Source: Bugula neritina
Lineage: Eukaryota > Bryozoa > Gymnolaemata > Cheilostomatida > Bugulidae
Length of the DNA: 57,000 nucleotides
Assembly: GCA_964035545.1 (NCBI GenBank)
Contig: OZ037765.1
Location: 2,333,001-2,390,000, forward strand
Direction of reading: 5' to 3'
In this document: piece after piece, positions 1 through 11,900 of the stretch
Position numbering within the stretch: position 1 is the first letter of the stretch
Layout: each line of letters starts with the position of its first letter
The notes under the pieces: model-generated
What the model saw: the letters and a program-made list of their open reading frames with translations, nothing else
What the model was told of the DNA's origin: nothing
The model's database searches: none
Position numbers and translations under genes: made by a program

Positions 1-756
1 GGAGCCTTTTCTATCAGCATCTAATAAAGTATCGGCATCTACTACCTACCTCATCTCTCTCAGACTCTCACAAAGAGTTTTATGTTCTATCAGCACTGTT
101 ATTAGTAGGCAACCCACACGTTTACAACAATAATATGAATATTTTTTTTGGTTTTTTATCATTTCACGGTTTAAAATTAATGTCTCAAAAGAGGCTTAAA
201 ATTTCTTAGTAAATCAAAAATGAAAATTCTTCACTAGTTTAACTGTATTACATTGTGATTGTGATCATTTGTTATCTAAGTTGTGTAAAATTATTGCAAT
301 TCAGTATTCACTACATAATAAAGTTAAACCATTATGACATTGATTATGATTGGCTCCCTTAATAAATTGATAATCACAATAATTTCATAAACATATTGAT
401 ATTCATATTGTCATTGACAATGATGACCATAATTATTAAGAATATAAAACTAGAATATGGAATTTAGGAATTCGTCTGGCTCCGTTAATCAACAAAGCAA
501 AATGAGTTGAACTTTAAACTTAAATTGGCAAATTTATTTTTAATCATTAAATTTAATGTTCATTTTCATTAAATAAAAATAGCAATGCAAAAATACAAAC
601 AGCAATTTAACTTTATCACCGTTATCACTTAGAGTTAATCATTATGATCATGATTATTGTCATCTCGATTTTACTTTGAGTGTGTCTTTTGCAGTTAGAG
701 TTACTGTTACTGTTAGACTTGGTCATAGTCATAGTGTTACTTTAGTTTAAGTTTAC
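1..756 (-). other. UBE2M intron 1 (reaches window edge)
   Basis: No coding exon was recognised on either strand. The sequence is AT-rich and contains clusters of short near-palindromic words (cattatgacattgattatg near 332, atcattatgatcatgatt near 637, gagttactgttactgttag near 697). These are the same kind of cryptically simple sequence seen in other first introns of this window. Confidence 0.5.
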
Positions 757-868
757 CTTTTGTTAAACGTAGTTGAGCAGCAGAAGCTCTGTTCTGTGTG
801 CCCCCTCCTTTATTGGCAGATGCTCCATCTGCTTGCTGCTGATTTTTTAAAGAAAATAGTTTCAACAT
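757..868 (-). CDS. UBE2M: NEDD8-conjugating enzyme UBE2M/UBC12, first coding exon (partial)
   Basis: This is the first coding exon of the E2 that carries NEDD8 to cullins. Reading the minus strand from the ATG at 868 gives MLKLFSLK, a Gln/Gly/Ser-rich linker, then ASAAQLRLTK. The start and the ASAAQLR-K block match the N-terminal extension of UBC12, which docks on the NEDD8 E1 subunit UBA3; the block leads into the first helix of the UBC fold. The exon is 112 nt (37 codons plus 1) and ends at a good donor (AAAG/GTAAAC). The UBC core with the active-site Cys is not in the window and should lie off the left edge. I chose this start because it gives the MLKLFSLK signature and because nothing upstream extends it. 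Identity rests on about 37 residues, but they are distinctive. Confidence 0.85.
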
Positions 869-1808
869 AATGGTTATACGTATTTTTATCAAATTTAATT
901 TGAACCGCTTTGAGTCATTCCACCATAAAATCCTTTTCAGCCAAGTGAAGCAGATACTTACTAAATTAAATTACGCGAAAAGCAGCACAAGGTTGGGGGT
1001 GACTTAGTGCACTAAGATCTTTGACACGGTTGTCCGAACTTCAAAGTTGAGACCCTCTTCGATCTAATGCACTTAGTGACCATAAACTTGATGCTGTTTC
1101 AAGCGATTTTTTAGCTAATCGTCCACTATGCGTTAGCGAAGTTTTTATAAATAAGACACGCTTAAGGAGTTGTCCTTTCTCCTCCAAAAATATGCTTGTG
1201 TACGTGAGCAACTACTATTTCCTAATATAATAGAGCAACACTAGCTGAAAGTCTCAATAATGATAAATGTTTATATATATAAATATTTTACATATAAAAT
1301 ATATTTTGCTCTTTGTAGTCTAAAACTATACCCAAAGTTCTTTACAGAGCACAAACTATACACAACAGATTATGCAACTATATTACACTGCTGCATATAG
1401 ATTAGTGAAAATATAGCCTGTGATTACTAATTATACCAATTAGTCTAGAATCTAGATAGAGTATGCATATTCATATAACTCTGGTTTAAGCTGCCTTTCA
1501 ACACCTTTAAAACTAAGTTTTTTAAACCCAAGTGTTTTCAATTTAAAAGTTTTTACTGTTACATTTTGTAAATTTTAAAACGGATAAAATGACAGATAAC
1601 GTCAAGTATATAACTCATTATATGGGTCGAAAATTTGCTATATGCATTCAATTTTGTGGTGGTTAGAGTGATTATTACTGAATACTTTCATTACATAGTA
1701 CAAGACTACCAGCTGCTGAATTCTTTATATAATGTATTAAAAATATTGAATATAAAAACAAATACTGTAGTAAAAAAGCTAAATTCTATAAAAACACAAT
1801 CTGCATTG
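869..1808. other. Intergenic: UBE2M 5' flank / TRDMT1 3' flank
   Basis: About 940 bp between the UBE2M start (minus) and the TRDMT1 stop (minus). The part near 955-1150 has a more mixed base composition and is the likely UBE2M promoter and 5'-UTR. The rest is AT-rich. I found no clear canonical polyadenylation signal for TRDMT1. Confidence 0.4.
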
Positions 1809-4489
1809 TCATAGTGACAAAGTCATGAGTCGGATTAGATTGGCTACAATGTACACATTCAGACTGTTGCCCAAGGACCTGTATCTCTGCTTGCGGGTGG
1901 TACTGTTGGGAAACCCTAAAATGAGATGCATCTCAGCGTATATAGCATATAAAATGTTGTTTGGCGTAAAAGGTTGCTTAATAACAGCCATCACAGAAAT
2001 TCAATAAAATCTGTTATAAGACTTACTAAATTGTTGAGGGAAGCAGAGCAGTCTAGCAATCTCTTCTGGTGTAAAATGGCGCAACTCCAAAGTACCATCC
2101 TCTAGTTTATTACCAGTTGATATAAAACTACCTGATCCAACAAAGTAGTGGCCGTACCTGATACAGAAGTATACAAGTAAACATCTAAGGACATCATTTA
2201 AATACAAAATAATTAAGTGATCAAATCCTATCAAATCTGAAATGACAATGAAAGATCCCTTAGATGAACATAAACTAAAATTACAAAGCATATGCATAAA
2301 ACTAACTATTAGCAGTGTGAGAGACAGCAGACTTCAATTATTCCGTTATATTACTGTATGAGAATAATTTGATGTCATTTCAAACAAATAATTTCATTAT
2401 AAAAAGTTCTGCTAAAAGTTTTATTCAATCTTATTACTTCATATTCATATTTAGACTAGATAGCAAGCCACCTTTATCTGCTTTTAGTCCAACAGTTTTA
2501 TAAATCAAACATTTGCCTGACTATATATAGAACTGCCTACCAAAATTACATTTCGCCTACTAAGACTTTACTCCGCCTACTAAGACTTTAATCCGCCTAC
2601 TAAGACTTTACTTCGCCTACTAAGACTTTAATCCGCCTACTAAGACTTTACTCCGCCTACTAAGACTTTACTCCGCCTACTCAAACTGCTATTTCCCAAA
2701 ATATATAATATATAAGATACCTTTTCGTAAAACAACAAGAGTTTCTTGAATTGGCTGTTCTAATATCCAACCCTTGATAGTGCTTTTTTCCCTTTTCACC
2801 GAGCAAATAATCTGAAGCACATTGGGTAGATGACTCCAAAAAGTTCCCAAGTAATGATATACGCTCATCGTTATCTATAGCAGTTGTAATTTGCTCAGCA
2901 GTGAGTTGCACATCTGAATCAGTGTCACATGTCTGAGAATTCTCCGGAAAGTCTATGTCTATGTACTTATGTCCATTTAATAAATAGCGCAGAGCTTCAC
3001 CTGGTACCTTGTACTGAACCTACCACAGAAAATATTCATAAAATAAAAACAACATGATGTAATAATGAAACTACAACTAAGAGACGTAGCAGTACTAAAT
3101 ATAAACAATATGTAACATTCCGAATCTGTCTTGTTTTGATTTAATTTGTAGAGCCTTCAGCTAAAAAAAATCAGTTATTGGTGTGCAAGTGCAAAGATTC
3201 ATTATAAATTTGTAGAAAGTACACATATAGCATCTATTTTTTGTTACCTGTTCAATAAGGGGGAAGGCAAAGTGCCCACCCTTAGATTGATGCTTAGCTA
3301 TGCAGTAGTATCTCAGTCTAGAATTAGGTATACTAAACTGTAAAGGAGTTAGCAAGAACTCCTGATAAATATAGCCTTTCTTTGATAGGGTGGATATGAA
3401 CTGGTCCCGGGTTAAGGAATCTTCAAATCCCTTAACATTTTCTACTAATACGTATGAAATAGGGGAAGACAATCTACAAGTTTCATACAGACAAATAAAA
3501 TCTGAAAAAAGTTTTTAATTTAATGACAAATATTAGCTTAAAAGCACTTAAATGTAATAAACAAGCAAAGAGTAAAAGATCTATCTATCATACTCTTTCC
3601 TAAAGTTATAATGCAGAAAAATATGTGTAACTAAAGAGACCGCTTCGGAAATTTTAAAATTCAAAAACAACTAAGAAATCTATTTTTTAAATTAAAATAA
3701 TAATCATAGAAATTAAAACTATCTGTTGAAAAGTTTGTTCTAATTCCAAAATATTCAACTGGCTTGCATAAGATTATTTAACTCTATTATTGCATTATTG
3801 CATGTTATTAGTTACACACATATATAAAAGAAAGAAAGTTCTGGTAAATAAAGTGTCTATTACTTGTCTAGAAGCTGAAGAATAGAAATGAAAGCATCCG
3901 TCCGCTGATCTTCTAGATCCTTCTTGAGTCCGACACGAGTAAATGGTTGGCAAGGGGGACTCATCAGCAAGGTGTTTACACCAAAGTTCTCAATCTCTTT
4001 CAGGGTGAGTGACTGTAAGTATTCATCCTTTTGTGTAAACTCTTTTAGACCTCATTGCATAAGTTACTTCAAGCATGATATTTTGTAATCAATTCAATAA
4101 AAACTGCATTAACTAGGCAAGCTTATATCAATTTTTGTAAAAACAAATGGTTAGTAAAAGAAATGTGTAGTAAAACATGAACAAATAGCAAACCAAATAT
4201 ACCTGAATTTCTCTTTGAGCAAGCAGCTGTGTGGGAAAATTGTGTTGATATACAGCATTTGTAACTGTGTTGATATCAACAGCACATTTCACTTCAAAAT
4301 CTAAGCCAGATTCTACAAAAAACAACAAAAATAATTTATAACTCTCAAAACCGCAAAATATTATAACAACTTTGACAGATAAATCATTTTATTGAGTGTA
4401 AACATGAAACAGCTACCTTTTAAAGCATAATGCATGCCCCCAATACCACAAAACAATTCCAGAACATTCAACTTCTCAGGCAATGCCAT
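1809..4489 (-). CDS. TRDMT1: tRNA (cytosine-38-C5) methyltransferase, DNMT2 family
   Basis: SAM-dependent enzyme that methylates C38 of tRNA-Asp and related tRNAs. Coding exons on the minus strand, in order: 4417-4489, 4203-4312, 3864-4012, 3248-3473, 2721-3019, 2027-2157, 1809-1915. The joined frame is 364 aa (human DNMT2 has 391) and all junctions are in phase. Motif I is LELFCGIGGMHYALK near the N-terminus. Motif IV is SPPCQPFTR with the catalytic Cys at about residue 82. Motif VI is ENVKGFE at about 122-128. The DNMT2-typical CFTK-(R)YG segment is split by the intron between exons 5 and 6, and RSLGNSLNV (motif X) is near the C-terminus. All catalytic motifs are intact. An acceptor at 4519-4520, just upstream of the ATG, implies a 5'-UTR exon further right, in the promoter shared with phosphoglycerate mutase. 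Confidence 0.95.
2536..2690. repeat. 20-bp minisatellite in TRDMT1 intron 5
   Basis: About 6-7 near-identical head-to-tail copies of a 20-bp unit (cgcctactaagactttactc) lie inside the intron, some 35 bp downstream of the exon 5 donor. The first copy on the left is degenerate. Confidence 0.9.
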
Positions 4490-6197
4490 GTTGAGTTTCC
4501 AGTTAGAATATCTTTCTCCTGAAAGTGAACTAATGTTTTACTGTAGCCACAGACAAGCATTTGGATCCCATCCAATCAACATGTATGTAGCAATTATATA
4601 ACATTATAAGCTTCACTTCCTATAAATTAATCTTTCAACTTATAATGCTAAGATTCCTTATAGTTATTACAGCCGGACAGATAGTGATACATTATAACTT
4701 TTTTGTTTATTAAAATCTATTAAGGACATGCAGAAATTGTGTTTTGTTTGTTAAATAAGTTACATGAGAAAGCAGATAATATTAGGTGTCACCCAAAATG
4801 GAGCAATTAATCAGTTTATTCACATTTCACTATGATTGTCACCTTACTCCCTGAATGCACTCACACTGAGACCAGACCGATTTTTCAAATCAGATTTAAT
4901 ATTTCTGTTTTAGTTTCAGCTTGAGCATCTCACAAAAATTTTATTTTGTAAGTCAGCATAAGTATCATCAAGTATGGATATAACTATTAATATTAGTATA
5001 ACATTAAGTTCAACTATAACTAACAGATTGAGATTCAGATTGAGATTGTCAATGCCATTGTCATTGTCATTCACATTGTGATTCACTGATAGTGATTGTG
5101 TAGGATCAATTCATCACATATTGATGTATACAAAAATACAATTACACATGTATCAGTGATTGATAATTGTTTTTGATTGTGACTCAATATGCCAATAATT
5201 ATACTCAATTATACTATCAATAATAATGTTATATTATGTATAATAATAATAATTTAATCAATTACATTTAGCTTTACTGATTTACAATTAGTATTACTAT
5301 AAAGTTTACATACTTTGCGGATTTGTGAAATATGGTACTAAACTTGGTACGCTAAACGACAAAATCAGTCTGACAAATCAACAAAAGCTTTTGCATCGAT
5401 ATCCAATAGCAAGTGAGCCCGGTCAGCACAAAACAAAACTTCATTATGCAAACTGTAGTCGTTTGGCCAGGCTAGGCTTTCGAGAAAAAGTGCCTCTAGC
5501 TTGAGTTCTATGGTTAAAACTCGTGGGCTGATCTGTAAAGATGGCTGATGAGCATAATTATAATACTATTTCGGTATTTGTCATTAGGAATAGCTAAAAT
5601 TATAACTGAATGAGAACTGTTAATAGTTACTATAACTATTAAGTTTTAGAATAATTAGCTGTAATGTATAACTATAGTCTATAATAATATCGTTATTTAT
5701 GTAAAGTTAATGATAAGTGTTGTATTCACAATACTGAATAATTCAGTATTCAGTATTGGGTTTCAATTTGATATATTATTTATAATATTAATATTAATAT
5801 TGAAAATGAATTCAATTGAACCTTTTTAATAAAATTAAATATAATGATAATGACTAATTATTTAATTAATGATACTTTGATAATGATAATAAAATATAGC
5901 GATAATCATAATTTTAATGTATTGCTATTGCTACATTATTTACTTATACTAGTTGTATTACTACTACTAGTACTACCACCACTACCACCACCACCACCAC
6001 CACCACCACTAGTACTACTACTAGTAGTAGTAGTCCTGCTTCATAATTGTTATCATCTTATGTGAGTTACTAGCAGATTGATATTTCTGGTGCTGTTACT
6101 GTTAGTGGTAGTGGTAGACCCATGGCTGGCCATTTGTGTTCCATTAGTTGTGTAGTATAAACTGAGATTATTTTGTTACTCACATTGTAGATTTTAA
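4490..6197. promoter_or_regulatory. Divergent promoter region TRDMT1 / PGAM
   Basis: The two genes point away from each other. A more mixed-composition core near 5330-5535 is the likely shared promoter. TRDMT1 has an untranslated-exon acceptor at 4519-4520 and PGAM has one (cacattgtag) at 6189-6190 just before its ATG, so both probably have 5'-UTR introns. Those putative introns hold dense cryptic repeats: about 4880-5300 on the TRDMT1 side (gattgagattcagattgag, cattgtcattgtcattcac) and about 5560-6065 on the PGAM side (ACT/ACC/AGT triplet runs at 5945-6035). Transcription start sites were not located. Confidence 0.45.
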
Positions 6198-6944
6198 ATG
6201 GCGTGTTACAAAATTGTATTAGTTCGTCACGGAGAGAGTGAATGGAACAAGGCGAATAAGTTTACTGGGTGGTATGACGCAGACCTGTCAGAACTAGGAG
6301 TTCAGGAAGCAAAGAAAGCTGGTCAAGTAGGCCTTCTACATACTTTGTTGATAACTGTCCAGTTTTATATTAATTTTTTATTTACATGTTGATTTTTATT
6401 GAACATGTTAGGCTTCCTTTTTTCATGATTGAAAAATATTTAAATGTCTTTTGGGGTCAACATTTTATTACATCCTAAAAAGTTTGCAATGCTTTTAACC
6501 TACGTAGCATTGTCTTATGTAATATAAATAATGATTGTTACTTGCCTATTGGTTACTAGACAGGTTATTCTTTATAAGCTATGCTCCTGTATCACTAAAA
6601 TAGATGAATCCCACAAATTGCTGAAGCACCGTAACACTTCTGATGTTTTAAAACTACCCCCCCCCCCCTTTTCACTTTTATCATTCTTGAAGGAAGCATA
6701 TGAAGTAAAGGAAAATTAGCATTATAATCAACCAAGCATTTCAAGGTGCCATTTGAAAAAAATCTACATTCGTTGGCCGTCTTTATTGAGCTGTGCTGTA
6801 CCTAAAGAGTGTAGTAATAGTCAGTTTACTTAGCAGTAATAGATATGTAATAACTTGTGTAGCAGGAACTTTGAGTTACTTGAAGTACTCCTCCTTCTGT
6901 CTCTTGATAGCTTTAAATTTTATTTTTTCTTACGTAAATACCTG

Positions 6945-7016
<72 letters not shown>

Positions 7017-8501
7017 GTATGTTGCCTGTATTACATACTATATTGCTCGACATAATACGAAAACTCCACTCAACTTGCAGCTGTTGAAGGAGAACAAGTT
7101 GAAGTTTGATGTGGCGTACACGAGTGTGTTGAAGAGGGCCATCAAGACTCTGTATCTGGTTCAGGAGGAGCTGGACCTCCACTGGATCCCCGTACACCGC
7201 CATTGGAGACTCAACGAGCGCATGTACGGCGGTCTGCAAGGACTCAACAAGGCTGAAACTGCTGCGGCACACGGTGAAGATCAGGTCAAGGTGAGTTGGA
7301 ATATCAAATATCACCAGAGTCAAAAATTCACCAACTTTGAAAATTGAATTTCTTCAGTTATGTTTATCACGCAACCAAAGATTTTTTTGTGACTTTTGTC
7401 AACTTGTTTAATTTCATATTAATATTAGTCAGTTCATAGCCTCGGTTCCTGTTCACAGGTATGGAGACGCTCGTACAGCACCCCTCCGCCTCCAGTAGAA
7501 CTCACCAGCGAGCACTACCCCGGTACAGATTCAAGATATGCTATGTTGCCCAAGTCTCTCATTCCCAGAAGTGAATGCCTCCAGGATACCGTAGAGAGAG
7601 TGCTTCCCTATTGGTTTGACAATATTGTGCCCGCCATTTTGGTTAGTGTGTGATATGTATTCTGTCGGCCATTTTGATTAGTTCCCTCATATGTTGTGTC
7701 GGCCATTTTGGTTAGTGTGCGCTATTTGCAATTCTGCTATTGTGGTTCAAACTTTACTTTATGAGCACTTATCAAAAGCTTATTATTTCATAGTCTGCAG
7801 TATTTATTGTAAGAGTTGAAATGCTCATCTGTTTCTTTCAGAATTTATATCATGTAGTGCAGTAGATTATTGGCATGATATTTTGAAAGTAAAAGGATTT
7901 CTGTTCACAAGGTGTAGCCTCAGATCTTATAACTGATACAAATTGTTACAGAGGGGAGAGAAAGTGCTCATCTCCGCCCATGGGAATAGCCTGAGAGCTC
8001 TGGTGAAGTATCTGGACAATGTCAGTGAGACGGAAATTGCTGAGCTCAATATTCCTACAGGTATTTAACCAGTTTTAGTAATATCACAATGTTGTGTCCT
8101 GATGTCACAATATTGTGTGATGATGTCATAATATTGTGTGATGATGCCACTATATTGTGTGCAGATGTCATAATATTGCGTGCTGATATCACAATATTGT
8201 GTGCTGATGTCACAATATTGTTTGCTGATGTCACAATATTGTGTACTGATGTCATAATATTGTGTGATATCATAATATTGTGTACTGATGTCGTATTATT
8301 GTGTGGTAATGTCATAATATTATGCAATGATTTCGTGATATTGTGTGCTAGTAACATTGTCTATTGTCTTCCCTTGTAGGTATTCCACTTGTATATGAGT
8401 TAGATGCAGACCTTCAACCAATCAAACACTACTACCTGGCTGATCAAGCTGAGGTCAATGCTGCTATGGCAAAAGTAGCCAATCAGGGCAAAGCAAAGTA
8501 G
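6198..8501 (+). CDS. PGAM1: Phosphoglycerate mutase, 2,3-bisphosphoglycerate-dependent
   Basis: Glycolytic enzyme that interconverts 3- and 2-phosphoglycerate in the cytosol. Exons: 6198-6326, 7081-7290, 7459-7641, 7952-8060, 8380-8501. They join in phase to 250 aa (human PGAM1 has 254). The phosphohistidine motif VRHGESEWN places the catalytic His at residue 11. [31 protein letters not shown] and the second catalytic His in ISAHGNSLR (about residue 184) are all present. The C-terminus VANQGKAK resembles animal PGAM. PGAM1 and PGAM2 cannot be told apart here. The donor of exon 3 is partly copied twice downstream. The intron before exon 2 contains a TA microsatellite and intron 4 a minisatellite. 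Confidence 0.95.
6945..7013. repeat. (TA)n microsatellite
   Basis: About 69 bp of uninterrupted alternating TA in PGAM intron 1, ending about 70 bp before exon 2. It generates spurious Tyr-Ile open frames in several phases. Confidence 0.97.
8080..8352. repeat. ~21-bp minisatellite in PGAM intron 4
   Basis: About 12-13 imperfect copies of a 21-bp unit (gatgtcacaatattgtgtgct). Because the period is divisible by three, it creates open frames on both strands, which are not genes. It fills nearly the whole intron between exons 4 and 5. Confidence 0.93.
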
Positions 8502-8937
8502 CCAATTGAAACAAGCTTATTTGTCTGATATTCTGGACTTCCTATAGTGTGGCTAGAGAACCAAGTTATTGTAACGCACTGTGCTCTCTGTTGGAGTTGT
8601 CTAATCGTTTTGTATAGTATTTCACTAGTTGTATTTTATCAAAATCTCAAAGGCTCTATGGTTTTAATTTATTTGGTGCATAAAATTGTGACTGTCAATG
8701 TTTTCTATATCATGTGCAGAGAATTTTTTGGTGTTATTTAAAGCGTCGGTTTATTTTCAATATGATTTAATTTTTAGATTCAAATAAATAGAGTAGTGTA
8801 AAGCAAAGTGATGATCTTTTGAGTAGTAGTATATTATTGCTAGATGTGTTGCTACAATCCGCATTGCATGCATAACTAGAATTGTTGTTAGCATCTCTTT
8901 CAGTGTTTCTAGATTATTATTATATTAGAATTTCAAT
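8502..8937 (+). other. PGAM 3'-UTR and spacer before the PG-repeat gene
   Basis: The 436-bp tandem spacer holds the PGAM 3'-UTR, including an AATAAA at 8783-8788, and then the 5' flank of the next gene. Unlike the other gene 5' ends in this window, no cryptic-repeat tract is seen here. Confidence 0.5.
8783..8788 (+). terminator. Polyadenylation signal, PGAM
   Basis: Canonical AATAAA 282 bp after the PGAM stop codon, in a T-rich context. It is the only canonical signal between this stop and the next gene. Confidence 0.55.
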
Positions 8938-11900
8938 ATGGCTACTATTGCTCAGAAAGATGATGTGAGTGAAACTTCAGAGGTAAAGAACGGTTTAGTT
9001 ATAGGCTAGCATATCCTTATTAAGTGTCCTGTTGAAAGCATCAGTAACAGGCATTAAGTTGAATAGTTGAAAAATTGTCATGTTTTACTTGAGTTACTTT
9101 GTAGAAAATTTATTTAGTGTTTTATTATTTAGTGTGGAATTTGTTTAGATATCTTTCAAAAATTGTTCTTAGAGTTCCTATTTGATGCTAAGAAATTTCA
9201 AGTATCTTTTGATCAAAACTAATTGCATGATGACAATGTAGTATAACTATATAATAATTAATATAGTATATACTAATATAATTCAAGTAAACTTTTACAG
9301 CTGGTCAGATCTCATCTCAACTCCGTAAACACAATTTTACTACAAAAAAAGTCTACTTCTGAGTTACTAAGGCTGGTAAGTTTTACAGGATAATGGTTGG
9401 TCATATTCAAGTTGTTGGTGATATATTATATATCCCATATATTATAATCCTATCATAAACTTTCTCTGTTATTTGGGAGTTGTGTCCTTTAGCCAGAACT
9501 GTCTGTGCGCCGGCCCTTCACTATTCGAGTTGAAAATAAGATTATTAAAAAAGATCGACTCCCTTACACAACAGGAAATGAAAAAGAAACAAACTTTGCA
9601 AAAAATGACAAATCTAAGCCAAACAAAAGGAAACCCAAAAATACAAGGAAATTCATTGTTGGGACAACTCCGGAGAGTAAATTAAACAAGTAAGTATGAC
9701 TATGAATGCTCACTTTTTATAGCTTTTACAAGCTGTTGCTATTATTGCATGCATGAAGGCATCAGTATGCAGTCTATAGTAGTTCAGCCTAATCTATGGT
9801 GAATAAAGTGTAAATTTGAGTATTACTACCTAGACTGGGCCAAAAATTCACAAAATTGCAGCATCAGAATATTATGTGCATGATAGATAATAGTAGGGTA
9901 TGAGAGAGAGAATAATATGTTTTAAAGCAGAGCAAAAAATAAAGGTATAAAAATACAAAATAGAGATTGGAAGCTGTGCCTTTAGCGTAGAGAAGACTAA
10001 AGAAACGGGTGTTACATCATAGAAGAGAGTAATAGACCTAAAAGCATGAACAATGAGGTTATTGACAGCCTAGATTATAGCAAGCTTTTTGTAAGCATAT
10101 GAGAAAAACTAATAAAATATAATGAATAAATTCTTGTGACCATTCCATAATAATTATTATAGTGAGAGTTTCAATTCTGTTTTGAAATTTGTCTTTTTTT
10201 GCAAAAAGCATACATCACTAAGCTAAATAATCTACATTTGAAAACTTTTACGAGATAGCTCCAAGGCCTGAAAAAATAAGCGAGCTTAAACTATCAATGT
10301 AACTTATGTACTAAAATTTTAAATTTTTGTAAAGGAGTTACATGCATGTTCAAAACAAGCAAACTAAACTTATAGTCTACATTGAGTATAAAATCTCTAA
10401 ACTTGCTCTATATACTATTATCTTACTTTGATGTTGTGTGAATAATATAATGTAGATTTCAACATGTTGGTAACTACCCCAGGTCTTTCCTTGACAGTGG
10501 GCAAGCCAAAAGTGAATATAAGTTTATAAATAGATTGAATAAATCCTGTGAATTTGATGAGCCTCAGCACTACATTGACAACTGGAAGGTAATGTAGGTT
10601 CATTCATAGAGTTTCTTTTTTGTTTAATGTAACAACTCATACCCCATGTTTCATGTAAATTGAATCACATGACCTGCTAAGTTTTCAGAACTGCAGTTTG
10701 TTGTTCTGCTGCAGCCAAACGGTTACCATAGAGACCTGATTTTAACAGAATCTCAAAGAGCTCAAAAACTAAAAATTCAGCAACTAGAAAATGCCAGAGG
10801 TCCAGGATTTTATGGAATTCCCAAATTGAATAACACTTTGCTAAAAGGTGGGAGTTGCTTTCTCAATAAATATTCTGCTAGGAAATTATATGATACTTTA
10901 TACCAAACTAACTGATAAGCAGTAAAATGTTTCTATCATCACTTTTGATATTTAATAAACTAACTTTATGGTCAACTGAGAATCTATCTTTATCGCATTG
11001 TTTTTTCCACTACATGCGATATCTTTAGATCAAGTATAATTGTATTCAAGTACTCACCTTTATATGCATGAAGTCTGAGCATAAATAGGCTGAGTTCAAA
11101 GGTCAATCAGATCACAGTTTTTGCCTGCTTCTACTCAGCTAATAGTTTCAATGAATTTAGCTAACATAAACTTATTTATAACCTTAAATATTTGGACTCT
11201 CATGAAAAAAATAATACATTGCTTTTGAAAAAACATTACTATGTGAAAATTTGAGTTGTTTGTACAAAATATGTCAGCAAGCAAGAAGTATATTGTTGAA
11301 AATTATGAAAAGCTTTTTTGTCATCTTTTTACAAGAAAAAAACTTTAAATTACTAGTTGATGAATAATCACAACTTTGCAGTTTAAATACTATAATTCAT
11401 TAAAAGCCGCATGGTGATGAAAATATTAATTGAGGCTGTCCATACTTCATTATAATTAGTATGTTTTAGTCATGCTTTCATATATGTGTATATACATACT
11501 AACATATGCATGGGGTTTCATATTTTGACATATACTCCAGGCAGCTATATCCAGTTGAAGAGCAGAAGATTTGAAGATGACGCAAGACTGGAGCCAGTAA
11601 AGAGAGGACGACTTCACAGAAATCTCTTACAGCCGTCTTCCACTGTACCAGGTCCTGGCACTTATGAGGCTGAAAGCAGTCAGTCGTGTGAACATAGAGA
11701 AGGGAAGGAGTTATTCACTCTTGGTATGAACTGAGTCCAAAAAACTCTTACTCTAAAATCACTGATATTATTGTATGCAACAACAAAAACTTGTCAACAC
11801 TCAATGCTTAATAGTTTTTTCTCGTATTGCACTGATCAGTTGAAAAAGAAAGCAATTATAACTGAAGTCATGAAAAAATAATTAAATTATTAATGTGTGT

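Noticed and set aside
2536-2690. CRISPR-like array of regular repeats
   Set aside because: Repeats are contiguous with no unique spacers, and the DNA is eukaryotic.
6793-7347. 184-aa frame with a long Tyr-Ile run
   Set aside because: It reads through the TA microsatellite into PGAM exon 2; only 7081-7290 is coding.
8055-8379. Overlapping ~100-aa frames on both strands
   Set aside because: Both are translations of the 21-bp minisatellite in PGAM intron 4.
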